Assembly: GCF_014897585.1 (NCBI RefSeq)
Contig: NZ_JABUXW010000002.1
Location: 186,001-250,000 of the forward strand
DNA length: 64,000 nt
Source: Brachybacterium tyrofermentans
Lineage (GTDB): Bacteria > Actinomycetota > Actinomycetes > Actinomycetales > Dermabacteraceae
Reading direction: 5' to 3'
The notes beneath the pieces are model-generated. The model was not told the DNA's origin. It ran no database searches and saw only the letters and a program-made list of their open reading frames with translations. Positions 42,725-52,200 of this stretch are shown one piece after another. How positions within the stretch are numbered: the stretch's first letter is position 1; every line of letters begins with the position of its first letter. The position numbers and the translations under genes were made by a program.

Positions 42725-44633
42725 GCACGGCGGGCCGCCATCCACGCACCGAGCTGAGCAGTGCGATGCGGGAGGCGGCCCGCAGCTCGGCGACGGTGAT
42801 CTCGCGCTCGCGGACCTGCCCGGCCTCGAGCGCGAGGCGCCGCCCGACGCCGGCCAGGCAGCCGTCCTCGACCGGTGGCGTGCACCAGCTGCCGTCGATC
42901 TGGACGAGCAGGGTCGCGATCGTCGTCTCGGTGACGCGGCCGTCGCGTCCTCGCAGCACGACGTCGTCGACAGCTGCAGGTCCTCGGGCGTCTCCGTCGC
43001 GGCCGAGGTCGCCAGCACGAGCACGAGCACGGGCGAGCGCTGCCACGAGGTGGGCCCTGTCGGTCGTCTTTTGACGTACCGCCGGCGCACCGGGGTCCTG
43101 GGTCCGGTCGTCCAGCGCGAGGACCACGGGGCCGGCGCCGGCCACCGGGATCGGGCGATCGGTGAGATCGAACTGGCCATCCATCCCGAGGGCGAGGCGC
43201 AGCACCGCATCGCGTCCGCCTGCCGCGAGCTGCGACGCCCGTGCTCTCACGGCATCACGCACCTGCTCGCGATCGCACGGGAGGGCGAAGGACCTCGCGG
43301 AGTCCTCCAGACGGTCCAGATGCTCCTCGAGGTTGCGGGGCAGTCCGTCGACGACCGCGAGGGTCTCGAGCAGGGCGAACTGCGTGGAGTCCCGGGAGGG
43401 GTCCGGTGCACGAGTCGCGTCGTGGCCCGGTCTGTCCCGACGGTCCAGCCCGTCCTGCCTGTCCAGTCTGTCCAGGACTCGCATCTTGACTTCGAGCTCG
43501 GCGTGCTCCGCCGCCGCCTCGGACGGCCAGGTGATCCCGCTGCCCACGCCGTACACGGCGGAGCCGTCGGACCGGTCGACGACCAGAGTGCGGATCGCGA
43601 CGCTGAACGAGGACGACGCCGGCACCGGACCAGTCGAAGTGCTGCGAGCCGGGGCGAGCCATCCGATGGCACCGCAGTACACGCCGCGCGGGCCGGTCTC
43701 GAGGTCGCGAATCAGGGCCATGGTCGAAGCCTTCGGGGCGCCGGTGATGGAGCCGCACGGGAACATCGCGGCCATCGTCTCCTCGAGGCCGACGCCCGGG
43801 GCCGCCTCCGCCGTGATGGTGCTGGTCATCTGCCAGACGGTCGGATACCGCTCGACGTCGAGCAGAGAGGGAACGGCGACCCCTCCGGGGCGTGCGAGGC
43901 GAGCGAGGTCGTTGCGCAGGAGGTCCACGATCATGATGTTCTCGGCGCGTTCCTTGGCGCTGCTGAGCAGGTGGGCGCGGGATGCGGCATCCGCGGCAGG
44001 GCCGGGCTGCCGGGCCGCGGTCCCCTTCATCGGCGCCGTCGTGAGCAGATCTGCGCTGCGCGATATGAACAGCTCAGGGCTCGCGCTGAGGACCGTCGTG
44101 CGCCCCAGGTCGAGGTAGGCGCCGTACGGGGCCTCTTGCGCGGCGATCAGATCCAGATAGCAGGAGAGCAGGTCCCCGGTGATGTGCCCACGGCGTCGGG
44201 TGGTGAGGTTCGTCTGATAGGTCTCCCCCGCGGCGATCGCGGCCTGCACCGTCGCCATCGCCGCGGCATGCTCCGCAGGGGTCCACTCGTCGGCCCACGG
44301 GCCGACCTCGTAGCCTCCCCGCTCGGACGACGGCGCACCAGAGGTGCCGAGAGGATCGGGAACATCCGGAGCATCCGCGATGCCGAACCACAGCAGGGGC
44401 AGGCCCTCGCTCGGCGTCTGCGTGGCCAGGGCGGGATCGAGCCCGGAGGCGGCCTCATAAGTGATCAGCCCGGCCGCCCAGCGGCCGGCGTCGACCCGGT
44501 CCTGCACGGCGCGCAGGGCAGGACGGACCTCGTCCGGGGTGCGAGCTGTGATCTCCTCGCGGAAGGAGGAGAACTGCCGTGAGGTGCCGCCAGGGATGTC
44601 GTCGAACCGGACGAACGGGCGGTGCGTGGGCAT
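42699..44633 (-). CDS. Fused aminodeoxychorismate synthase component I and lyase (PabB-PabC)
   Basis: Makes 4-aminobenzoate for folate from chorismate. 644 residues from the ATG at 44633 (GGGGAGG, five-base spacer). Residues about 1-400 are the chorismate-binding domain: MKGTAAR, KERAENIMIVDLLRNDL, PCGSITGAPKAST and YGVGSGITWPSEAAAEH. After a linker with LDRQD/LDRRD repeats, residues about 430-644 are a class IV aminotransferase-like lyase: FALLETLAVVDG, KTTDRAHLVAAL with the likely PLP Lys, and VTETTIATLLV. The amidotransferase PabA is not in the window. The 3' end overlaps otsAB by 26 bases on the opposite strand. Confidence 0.88.
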   Translation of the reverse strand: MPTHRPFVRFDDIPGGTSRQFSSFREEITARTPDEVRPALRAVQDRVDAGRWAAGLITYEAASGLDPALATQTPSEGLPLLWFGIADAPDVPDPLGTSGAPSSERGGYEVGPWADEWTPAEHAAAMATVQAAIAAGETYQTNLTTRRRGHITGDLLSCYLDLIAAQEAPYGAYLDLGRTTVLSASPELFISRSADLLTTAPMKGTAARQPGPAADAASRAHLLSSAKERAENIMIVDLLRNDLARLARPGGVAVPSLLDVERYPTVWQMTSTITAEAAPGVGLEETMAAMFPCGSITGAPKASTMALIRDLETGPRGVYCGAIGWLAPARSTSTGPVPASSSFSVAIRTLVVDRSDGSAVYGVGSGITWPSEAAAEHAELEVKMRVLDRLDRQDGLDRRDRPGHDATRAPDPSRDSTQFALLETLAVVDGLPRNLEEHLDRLEDSARSFALPCDREQVRDAVRARASQLAAGGRDAVLRLALGMDGQFDLTDRPIPVAGAGPVVLALDDRTQDPGAPAVRQKTTDRAHLVAALARARARAGDLGRDGDARGPAAVDDVVLRGRDGRVTETTIATLLVQIDGSWCTPPVEDGCLAGVGRRLALEAGQVREREITVAELRAASRIALLSSVRGWRPAVLSSPGAAR

Positions 44634-44665
44634 GCGATCCTCCCCGATGCATGAGCCGGAACGAC

Positions 44666-44710
44666 GACGTCCCCGGTCAGGGGCCACAAGGGCCTCGGAC
44701 CGGGGACGTC
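44666..44710 (-). terminator. Terminator of tRNA-Arg
   Basis: 13-bp perfect outer stem (44666-44678 with 44698-44710) with an inner GGGCC/GGCCT pairing, immediately after the tRNA 3' end on the minus strand. Confidence 0.7.
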
Positions 44711-44715
44711 TGACG

Positions 44716-44788
44716 TGCCCGCGACAGGATTCGAACCTACGACCTTCTGCTCCGGAGGCAGACGCTCTATCCACTGAGCTACGCGGGC
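44716..44788 (-). tRNA. tRNA-Arg (anticodon CCG)
   Basis: Folds as a normal cloverleaf: acceptor GCCCGCG/CGCGGGC, D arm GCTC-AGTGGATA-GAGC, anticodon stem TCTGC/GCAGA with loop CTCCGGA (anticodon CCG, codon CGG), T loop TTCGAAT. No CCA is encoded. A TAGACT -10 box lies at 44799-44804 on the minus strand. Confidence 0.95.
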
Positions 44789-44798
44789 CGACCGTGCG

Positions 44799-44804
44799 AG
44801 TCTA
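44799..44804 (-). promoter_or_regulatory. Predicted -10 box (TAGACT) of tRNA-Arg
   Basis: TAGACT ending about 10 bases before the mature tRNA 5' end, minus strand. Confidence 0.5.
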
Positions 44805-44898
44805 GCAAGTCCTCGGGGCCCGGCGGGACACCGCGGCGGCTGGTGAGCCGAGGTGTGAGGCGGACCTCACCTCAGGCGGTCCTCATCTCAGGAAGTCC

Positions 44899-45957
44899 TC
44901 ATCCCGGCAACGGCAGCTGAGCCCCGTGCAGGACCGCCGAGGGGTCCGCGGCGATGCGCAGGCCGCTGGGGTCCGCGCCGAAGCGCACCAGGAGGTCTCC
45001 GACGGCACCGATCATGGCGCCGTTGTCCGTGCACAGCGCGGGCGGCGGGATCCGCAGCTCGATGCCGGCGGCATCGCAGCGCTCCTGTGCCACGGCGCGC
45101 AGCCGGGCGTTGGCCGCGACGCCGCCGACGATGACCAGGGTGCTCAGGTTCCTCTCGCGCACGGCCCGGAGTGCCTTGGTGACCAGCACGTCCACCACAG
45201 CCTGCTCGAAGGAGGCCGCGATGTCAGCGACGGGGACCGACTCGCCGGCGCGCTCGATGCGTTCCACGGTGCGGGCGACGGCGGTCTTCAGCCCGGAGAA
45301 CGAGAAGACGAACGGCGCATCGCCGGATCGCAGCATCGCGCGCGGGAACCGGAAGGCGGTCGGATCCCCGCCGACCGCGGCGCGGGAGATCGCCGGCCCC
45401 CCTGGGTACCCGAGACCCAGCAGGCGGGCGACCTTGTCGAAGGCCTCCCCGGCGGCATCGTCCAGGGTGTCCCCGAGATGCTCGATCGGATCGCGCACGA
45501 GGTCCCCGACCGCCAGGATCGAGGTGTGGCCGCCGGAGACGATCAGCACGATGCTGCGTTCGGGGAGCGGGCCGTGCTCGAGGGTGTCCGCGGCGGCGTG
45601 GCCGGCGAGGTGGTGGACGCCGTACAGCGGCTTGTCCAGCGACCAGGCCACAGCCTTCGCGGCGGCGAGGCCGACGTGGACCGCGGTGGCGAGCCCCGGG
45701 CCGGAGGTGACCGCGACGTGGGTGATGTCGCCGAGCTCGACCCCGGCGTCCTCGAGGGCGAGGTGCAGCGTGGGGACCGCGGCATCGAGATGAGCTCGGG
45801 CGGCGATCTCGGGGACGACTCCCCCGAAATCCGCGTGCTGAGAGGCGCTGGAGGCCAGTCCCTGACCGAGCAGGACTCCCTCGGAGACGAGCCCGAAACC
45901 GGTCTCGTCGCACGAGGACTCGACCCCGAGCACGAGGGGTGCCCCGGAACGGATCAC
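44899..45957 (-). CDS. tsaD: tRNA N6-adenosine threonylcarbamoyltransferase TsaD
   Basis: Transfers threonylcarbamoyl to A37 of tRNA, using the product of the TsaC-like protein at 21933. 352 residues from a GTG at 45957 that overlaps the preceding M23 gene stop (GTGA). Metal-binding HHLAGHAAA near 118; GVESSCDETG at the N-terminus and VSGGHTSILAV are ASKHA-fold phosphate motifs. TsaB and TsaE are not adjacent. Confidence 0.95.
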   Translation of the reverse strand: MIRSGAPLVLGVESSCDETGFGLVSEGVLLGQGLASSASQHADFGGVVPEIAARAHLDAAVPTLHLALEDAGVELGDITHVAVTSGPGLATAVHVGLAAAKAVAWSLDKPLYGVHHLAGHAAADTLEHGPLPERSIVLIVSGGHTSILAVGDLVRDPIEHLGDTLDDAAGEAFDKVARLLGLGYPGGPAISRAAVGGDPTAFRFPRAMLRSGDAPFVFSFSGLKTAVARTVERIERAGESVPVADIAASFEQAVVDVLVTKALRAVRERNLSTLVIVGGVAANARLRAVAQERCDAAGIELRIPPPALCTDNGAMIGAVGDLLVRFGADPSGLRIAADPSAVLHGAQLPLPG

Positions 45958-46883
45958 CGCAGGATCGACATCGGGTTGGAGTAGTTGCCCGCCTCGTCCA
46001 TCGTCGCGAAGTGCAGGTGGCAGCCGGTGGAGCGGCCGGTCGACCCGACGTAGCCGACGGTGTCGCCCTGCTGCACGGTGGCACCCACCGAGGTGTTGAA
46101 GCCCTGCAGGTGGTAGTAGCCGGTGATGACGCCGTTGCCGTGGTCGACCTTGACCCGATTGCCGGAGGCGGAGTTGTACTCGACGGCCACGACCGTGCCG
46201 GCCTTGGCAGCCTTCACAGGGGTACCGCAGGACGCACCGAAGTCGACACCGTTGTGACCCTTGAAGTAGCCGAGGACGGGGTGCATGCGGCCGCCGAAGC
46301 CGGAGGTGATCGGGGCGTTCACGGGGTCGATGTAGCCGCCGCTGGAGGCCGGCGCGGCCGCGCCTTCTGCCGAGGCGTCCGCGGACGCGCCCTCCGCGAC
46401 AATAGGCTCGGGCTCGGGGGCCGGGGCTGCGACCTCGATGCCGGTGCTGCCGGCGGCCTCCGCCTTCGCCGCGTCGGCCTTCGCGGTGTCAGCCTTCGCG
46501 TCGTCTGCAGACTTCTCGCCCTTCGCGGGGGAGGTGCGGTCCGTGCTGCGCGTGGAGTCGGAGTCGTCGGTGCGGGTCTCGAGCGCAGCCGTCCCGGCGT
46601 TCGCGGAGAGGTCCGCGGTCGGCAGGGAGACGGGCGCTGCAGGGACCTCTGCGGGCTCGGCGACCGACTGCGGCGCCGGCGCTGCGGTGGCGTCTCCGAC
46701 GGCGGCGGTCTCGTCGATGCCGGCAGCGGCTGCCGCCAGAGGTGCGGCGATCGTGGCGGTGGCGAGGACGCCGAGCACGCCCACCTTCACCGCGCTGGCG
46801 GGAAGGGCGGCGTCACGGTGAGTGCCTCCGATTGCTCGGAGCTTGCGCACCGAGGCGCGTCCATCGGCGCGGTGATTCGCCAC
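45954..46883 (-). CDS. Secreted M23 metallopeptidase (LytM-type cell-wall endopeptidase)
   Basis: 309 residues from the GTG at 46883 (GGAAGCAGG seven bases upstream); an ATG at 46985 is in frame but adds a long non-signal stretch. The N-terminus has basic residues and a hydrophobic segment (VGVLGVLATATIAAPLAAAA, about 26-45), a signal peptide or anchor. Then come about 150 disordered Ala/Glu/Asp/Ser residues and the M23 domain from about 185: SGFGGRMHPVLG, HNGVDFGASCGTPV (zinc His and Asp), HGNGVITGYYHL and STGCHLHF with the last zinc His. It would cleave peptidoglycan cross-bridges. It is coupled to tsaD by a four-base overlap. Confidence 0.88.
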   Translation of the reverse strand: MANHRADGRASVRKLRAIGGTHRDAALPASAVKVGVLGVLATATIAAPLAAAAAGIDETAAVGDATAAPAPQSVAEPAEVPAAPVSLPTADLSANAGTAALETRTDDSDSTRSTDRTSPAKGEKSADDAKADTAKADAAKAEAAGSTGIEVAAPAPEPEPIVAEGASADASAEGAAAPASSGGYIDPVNAPITSGFGGRMHPVLGYFKGHNGVDFGASCGTPVKAAKAGTVVAVEYNSASGNRVKVDHGNGVITGYYHLQGFNTSVGATVQQGDTVGYVGSTGRSTGCHLHFATMDEAGNYSNPMSILR

Positions 46884-47217
46884 GTGAAGACCTGCTTCCA
46901 GTTCGACTGCGTATTCCGGTTCGTACGTCTGTCCGAGCGCGACGCCGGACAGGGGAAGGACGCGTCGCCGAACAACCTCGAACAACCTACGGCCCCGTCG
47001 CCCGAATGGACCAGCAGGTCACCCGTGACATTGCCAAGTTTTTGCCCTAAAGCCCCAAAGGTTGCCCGGTCTTGACGGGAGCGGGTCCTCGACGTGCGCC
47101 GCGCCACCTGTGGAAGCGACCAGAAGGCGTCGACGGTCATGTCGCCGGCGGCGCGGAGCACGCGCCGTGCGTCGTGATATCAGGGTCGTCGCAGACGCCG
47201 CGCACTAGAGTGGCGGC
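46884..47217. promoter_or_regulatory. Divergent regulatory region between the M23 peptidase and the response regulator
   Basis: 334 bp with no gene. It holds a tandem direct repeat CGAACAACCT CGAACAACCT at 46969-46988, with a 10-bp period equal to one helical turn, resembling binding sites of OmpR-type regulators. TAGAGT at 47206-47211 serves the response regulator. I looked for a ydaO c-di-AMP riboswitch ahead of the M23 gene and could not make a convincing match. Confidence 0.4.
47206..47217 (+). promoter_or_regulatory. Predicted -10 box of the response regulator; leaderless start likely
   Basis: TAGAGT at 47206-47211 ends six bases before the ATG at 47218, and no ribosome-binding site is present. 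Confidence 0.5.
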
Positions 47218-48030
47218 ATGTCGAACCCGGACCAGGCAGCATCCCCATCGGCCCCGCCGCGCGTCGTGGTGATCGAGGACGAGCCGACGATCACCCGTGC
47301 CATCGCCGACCGGCTCACCGCCGAGGGCTGGGAGGTCTCCACCGCGCTCGACGGGCCCTCCGGGGTGCGGACGGTGGCCGAGGTGCGCCCTGACGTCGTC
47401 GTCCTCGACGTCATGCTCCCGGGCTTCGACGGCCTCGAGGTGTGCCGTCGCATCCAGGCCGACGAGCCGGTCCCGGTGCTCATGCTGACCGCCCGCGACG
47501 ACGAGACCGACATGCTGGTCGGTCTCGGCGTCGGCGCGGACGACTACATGACCAAGCCGTTCTCCATGCGCGAGCTCGCCGCCCGCCTCAAGGCCCTGCT
47601 GCGGCGGGTGCGCCGCACGACTCCCCCGCCCACCTCGGAGACCGAGCAGAACGTCGCTCTGCAGTTCGGTGACCTGGTGATCGACCGAGCCGGCCGCCGT
47701 GTGATGCGAGCGGGCGTTCCGGCCCACCTCACGCCGACCGAGTTCGACCTGCTGCTGTGCCTCGCCAACGCCCCCGGCACCGTCCTCACCCGGGAGCAGC
47801 TGCTCGCGGACGTCTGGGACTGGATCGACGCGACAGGCACCCGCACGGTCGACTCCCATGTCAAGGCGCTCCGGCGGAAGCTCGGCGCCGATCTGGTGCG
47901 CACGGTCCATGGCGTGGGATACGCCCTGGAGATCCCGGAGGACGACCTCGATGAGGACGGCACCCTCGCTGAGGATCCCGCGGACATCTCCTCCCTGCGC
48001 ACTCCGGCCGACCCCCCGACCTCCCCGTGA
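47218..48030 (+). CDS. OmpR/PhoB-family response regulator
   Basis: 270 residues. Receiver domain about 15-130 with acidic pocket Glu20/Asp21, phospho-acceptor Asp64 in VVLDVMLPG, and Lys in MTKPF; winged-helix domain about 145-235 (HLTPTEFDLLLCLANAPG, TVDSHVKALRRKLG, VRTVHGVGYAL). An acidic, Pro-rich C-terminal tail follows. It overlaps the kinase gene by four bases. The target may include the divergent M23 gene, but that is inference. No ribosome-binding site; probably a leaderless mRNA. Confidence 0.93.
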   Translation: MSNPDQAASPSAPPRVVVIEDEPTITRAIADRLTAEGWEVSTALDGPSGVRTVAEVRPDVVVLDVMLPGFDGLEVCRRIQADEPVPVLMLTARDDETDMLVGLGVGADDYMTKPFSMRELAARLKALLRRVRRTTPPPTSETEQNVALQFGDLVIDRAGRRVMRAGVPAHLTPTEFDLLLCLANAPGTVLTREQLLADVWDWIDATGTRTVDSHVKALRRKLGADLVRTVHGVGYALEIPEDDLDEDGTLAEDPADISSLRTPADPPTSP

Positions 48031-49136
48031 CGACGGAGCATCCACCGGCCGACGGGTCCTCGCCGCCGGTCGCACGCCGCAGGGTCCCCGAGCGGCTCGA
48101 CGTGCGCCCCCTGGACCGCTTCCGCTCCTTCAAGGTCAAGCTCGGGATCCTGGTCGGTGCCGTCGTGCTGGTCGCGGCCCTGCTGACCCAGGTCAGCATC
48201 CGCGCCGGCATCGAGCCCCTGCTGGCCATCCCGCTCGTCGTGATCGCCGCGCTCGTCTTCACCCAGCTGCTGGCCCGCGGTATGACCTCTCCGCTGCGCG
48301 AGATCACCGCGGCGGCGCGCGCCATGGCACGGGGCGACTACACCCAGCGGATCCGATCCAGCAGCCGCGACGAGATCGGCCAGCTCGCCGAGGCCTTCTC
48401 CACCATGGCCTCGGAGCTGGAGCAGACCGATCGCATGCGCCGCGACCTCGTCGCGAACGTGTCCCATGAGCTGCGCACCCCGGTCGCGGGCCTGCGCGCC
48501 CAGCTGGAGAACCTCGTCGACGGCGTCACCGAGCCGGACCCTGCGGCGCTCGAGGTGGCCCTCACCGAGACCGAACGGCTCTCGCTGCTGGTGAACCATC
48601 TCCTGGACCTCTCCCGACTGGACGCCGGGGTCGTCGAGCTGGACCTCGAGGACATCGAGCTCACCCCCTTCCTCCATGAGGTGGTCGACGCGGCGACGCT
48701 CGCCTCCGGCGGCCGCGACGTGCGCTGGATCGTCGACGTGGAGCCGGCCGACCTGATGGTCACCGCCGATGCGGCCCGCATCCATCAGGTGATCCACAAC
48801 CTGCTCGAGAACGCCGCCCGTCACTCCCCCACCGGCGGCCGGATCCACATCAGCGCCGCCTGTCTCGAGGACGGCGACGGCGTACGGATCGATGTGCACG
48901 ACGAGGGTCCCGGCATCGCCCTCGAGGATCGCTCCCGGGTGTTCGAGCGCTTCCAGCGCGGCGGATACGCGGACAGCTCAGGAGGAACCGGGCTGGGATT
49001 GGCGATCGCGCGCTGGGCCGTGGGACTGCACGGCGGCACGATCGAGGTGCTGGACGATCCGCGCACCGAGGTCGACGGCGACGGCCGCTCCTCGTTGATC
49101 CGGGTGGTCCTGCCCCAGGCCCGCCCCACGACGTGA
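48027..49136 (+). CDS. Membrane sensor histidine kinase
   Basis: 369 residues. Two closely spaced TM helices (about 38-58 and 63-83) leave almost no extracytoplasmic loop, so it probably senses a membrane or cytoplasmic signal. Then HAMP (about 84-137), HisKA with phospho-acceptor His147 in NVSHELRTP, and HATPase with VIHNLLENAARHS (N box), DEGPGI (G1) and GGTGLGLAIA (G2). Coupled to the response regulator by a GTGA overlap. Confidence 0.93.
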   Translation: MTTEHPPADGSSPPVARRRVPERLDVRPLDRFRSFKVKLGILVGAVVLVAALLTQVSIRAGIEPLLAIPLVVIAALVFTQLLARGMTSPLREITAAARAMARGDYTQRIRSSSRDEIGQLAEAFSTMASELEQTDRMRRDLVANVSHELRTPVAGLRAQLENLVDGVTEPDPAALEVALTETERLSLLVNHLLDLSRLDAGVVELDLEDIELTPFLHEVVDAATLASGGRDVRWIVDVEPADLMVTADAARIHQVIHNLLENAARHSPTGGRIHISAACLEDGDGVRIDVHDEGPGIALEDRSRVFERFQRGGYADSSGGTGLGLAIARWAVGLHGGTIEVLDDPRTEVDGDGRSSLIRVVLPQARPTT

Positions 49137-49207
49137 CGTCCCACACCACAGGGCCGTCAATCACCCCCGGGACCCCCGAGCGGCGCATGCGAGGAGTCCT
49201 GCTCCGT

Positions 49208-49213
49208 TAGGCT
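49208..49213 (+). promoter_or_regulatory. Predicted -10 box (TAGGCT) of kgd
   Basis: TAGGCT about 47 bases before the kgd GTG; fits TAnnnT. Confidence 0.35.
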
Positions 49214-49259
49214 GTGGCTATCCGTATCACTCGACCGTGAGAAGGCTGGCGATCTCAGA

Positions 49260-52200
49260 GTGTCACAGCAGACACAGGGCTCCGAGAACTCGGAATTCGG
49301 CCCGAATCAGTGGCTCGTGGACTCGCTCCGCGAGCAGTGGCAGCAGGATCCCTCGAGCGTCGACCCCAGTTGGGCGGAGTACTTCTCCTCCCGTGGTGAC
49401 CTGACGCCCGCGGCACCCGCTGCCGACGAGCCCTCCCCGGGCAGTCCTCCCGCTGCGATGGAGCAGCAGGAGAAGACCCCGGAGGACGCGTCACCGCAGG
49501 CGGCTCCCGCCACGCAGGCCGACCCTCCGCCGGCCGCTCCCGAGCCGGCACCGGCTCCCGAAGCACCCTCATCCCAGGCCGCGCCCGCCGCGGCATCCCC
49601 TCAGCGCGCGAAGGAAGCTGCTCCTGTGAACGACGAACCCGCGAAGGCCGCACCCCAGCCGACGCCCTCCGTGTCGACCACCTCGGACCGCCCGGCGAAG
49701 ATCCCCACCTCCACCGCGCAGATCCCCGTCGTCGAGCTGCGCGAGCCGGAGACCGTCAAGCTGCGCGGCCCCGCCGCCGCCGTCGTGCGCAACATGAACG
49801 AGTCGCTCGAGGTGCCCACGGCGACCTCCGTGCGCGATGTGCCCGTGAAGCTCCTGTTCGACAACCGCATCGTCATCAACAACCACCTCAAGCGCAATCG
49901 CGCCGGCAAGGTGTCGTTCACCCACCTCATCGGCTGGGCGATGATCGAGGCGATCACCGAGATCACCGACATGAACAACGGCTTCGCGGTCGACGAGAAG
50001 GGCAAGCCGCTGCTCCTCAAGCGCGAGGACATCAACTTCGGCCTCGCCATCGACATGCCGCGCGCCGACGGCAGCCGCGGCCTGGTCGTGCCCAGCATCA
50101 AGGGCGCCCAGCGCTTCGACTTCCTGGGCTTCTGGAAGGCCTACGAGGAGGTCGTGAAGAAGGCCCGTGGCGGCAAGCTCACGATGGACGACTTCGCGCA
50201 CACCACGGTGTCGCTGACCAACCCCGGCGGCATCGGCACCGTCCACTCGATCCCCCGGCTCATGCAGGGCCAGGGCACGATCGTGGGCGTCGGCGCGATG
50301 GACTATCCCGCGCAGTTCCAGGGCGCCAGCCCCGCCACCCTCGCGGACCTCGCGGTCTCGAAGGTCATGACGCTGACCTCGACCTATGACCACCGCATCA
50401 TCCAGGGCGCCGCCTCCGGCGAGTTCCTCAAGCGCATGGGCGACAAGCTCCTGGGCAAGGAGGGCTTCTACGACCGCGTGTTCGCGGCGCTGCGGATCCC
50501 GTACCAGCCGATCCGCTGGGTGCCGGACAACCCCTTCAAGGACTCCAAGTCCGAGCGTCTCGCACGGGTCATGGACCTCATCCACTCCTTCCGGGTGCGC
50601 GGCCACCTCATGGCGGACACCGATCCGCTGCAGTACCGGGTGCGCAACCACCCCGACCTCGACGTGGAGACCTATGGGCTCACGCTGTGGGATCTCGATC
50701 GCACCTTCCCCACGCGGGGTCTGGGCGGCAAGGACGAGATGCCGCTGCGCGACATCCTCGGGGTGCTGCGCGACGCGTACAGCCGCACCATCGGTGTGGA
50801 GTACATGCACATCTCCGATCCGGACGAACGTGCCTGGATCCAGGACCGGATGGAGACCCCGCGGCGTCCCTTCGACAAGGTCGAGCACACGCACATCATG
50901 GATCGGCTCAACGCCGCCGAGGCGTTCGAGACCTTCCTGCAGACCAAGTTCGTGGGTCAGAAGCGCTTCTCCCTCGAGGGCGGCGAGTCGGTCATCCCGA
51001 TGCTCGACGCCGTCCTGCACGGCGCAGCGCATGCCGGGGTCGACGAGGTCTGCATCGGGATGTCGCACCGCGGCCGCCTGAACGTCCTGTCCAACCTCGC
51101 CGGGAAGAGCTACGGCCAGATCTTCCAGGAGTTCGAGGGCAACTTCGGCCAGAACCCCGGCTCGGGCGACGTGAAGTACCACCTGGGCACGGAGGGCACC
51201 TACACGTCCCACGACGGGGAGACCACCAAGGTGTACCTCGCCGCGAACCCCTCGCACCTGGAGGCGGTCAACCCCGTCCTCGAGGGCATCGCCCGGGCGA
51301 AGCAGGACCGCCTCGAGCGCCCCGAGGAGTTCCCCGTGCTGCCGATCCTCGTGCACGGCGATGCGGCCTTCGCCGGCCAGGGAGTGGTCACCGAGACCCT
51401 GAACCTGTCCGAGCTGCGCGGGTACCGCACCGGCGGCACGGTGCACGTGGTCATCAACAACCAGATCGGCTTCACGACGCTGCCGGACTCCTCGCGCTCG
51501 TCGTTCTACTCGACCGATGTCGCGAAGTCGACCCAGCTGCCGATCTTCCACGTCAACGGCGATGACCCCGAGGCCTGCGTGCGCGTCGCGGAGATCGCCT
51601 TCAGCTACCGCCAGAAGTTCCACCGCGATGTCGTGATCGACATGGTCTGCTACCGCCGCCGCGGGCACAACGAGGGCGACGACCCCTCGATGACGCAGCC
51701 GCAGATGTACTCGCTGATCAACGACAAGCCCTCCACGCGCAAGCTGTACATGGAGGCCCTCATCGAGCGGGGCGATCTCACCGAGGACGAGACCGAGGGC
51801 CTGGTGCGCAACTTCCAGGAGCACCTCGACGAGGCCTTCGCGGCGACCCGCGCCGGTGCCTCCGAGGTCGATCCGGACTCGAGCGTGCAGGGCCTGGAGC
51901 TGCCGGCCTCCCAGCGCACGCCGAGCTCCGAGCACGGCGCCGTCGAGACCGCGGTCAGCACCGACGTGCTCTCGCACATCGGCAGGTCGTTCGGCGAGGT
52001 GCCGGACTCCTTCTCGGTCCACCCCAAGCTCATGACCGTGCTCACGCGCCGCCAGCAGATGTCGACCGACGGGAAGATCGACTGGTCCTACGGCGAGCTG
52101 CTCGCCTTCGGCTCGCTGCTCATGGAGGGCCGACGGGTGCGCCTGGCCGGTCAGGACTCGCGTCGCGGCACCTTCGTGCAGCGCCACAGCGTGCTCATCG

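Noticed and set aside
46884..47217. ydaO (c-di-AMP) riboswitch ahead of the M23 gene
   Set aside because: Expected by analogy with other cell-wall hydrolase genes, but the conserved core could not be matched by eye. A covariance-model search would decide.
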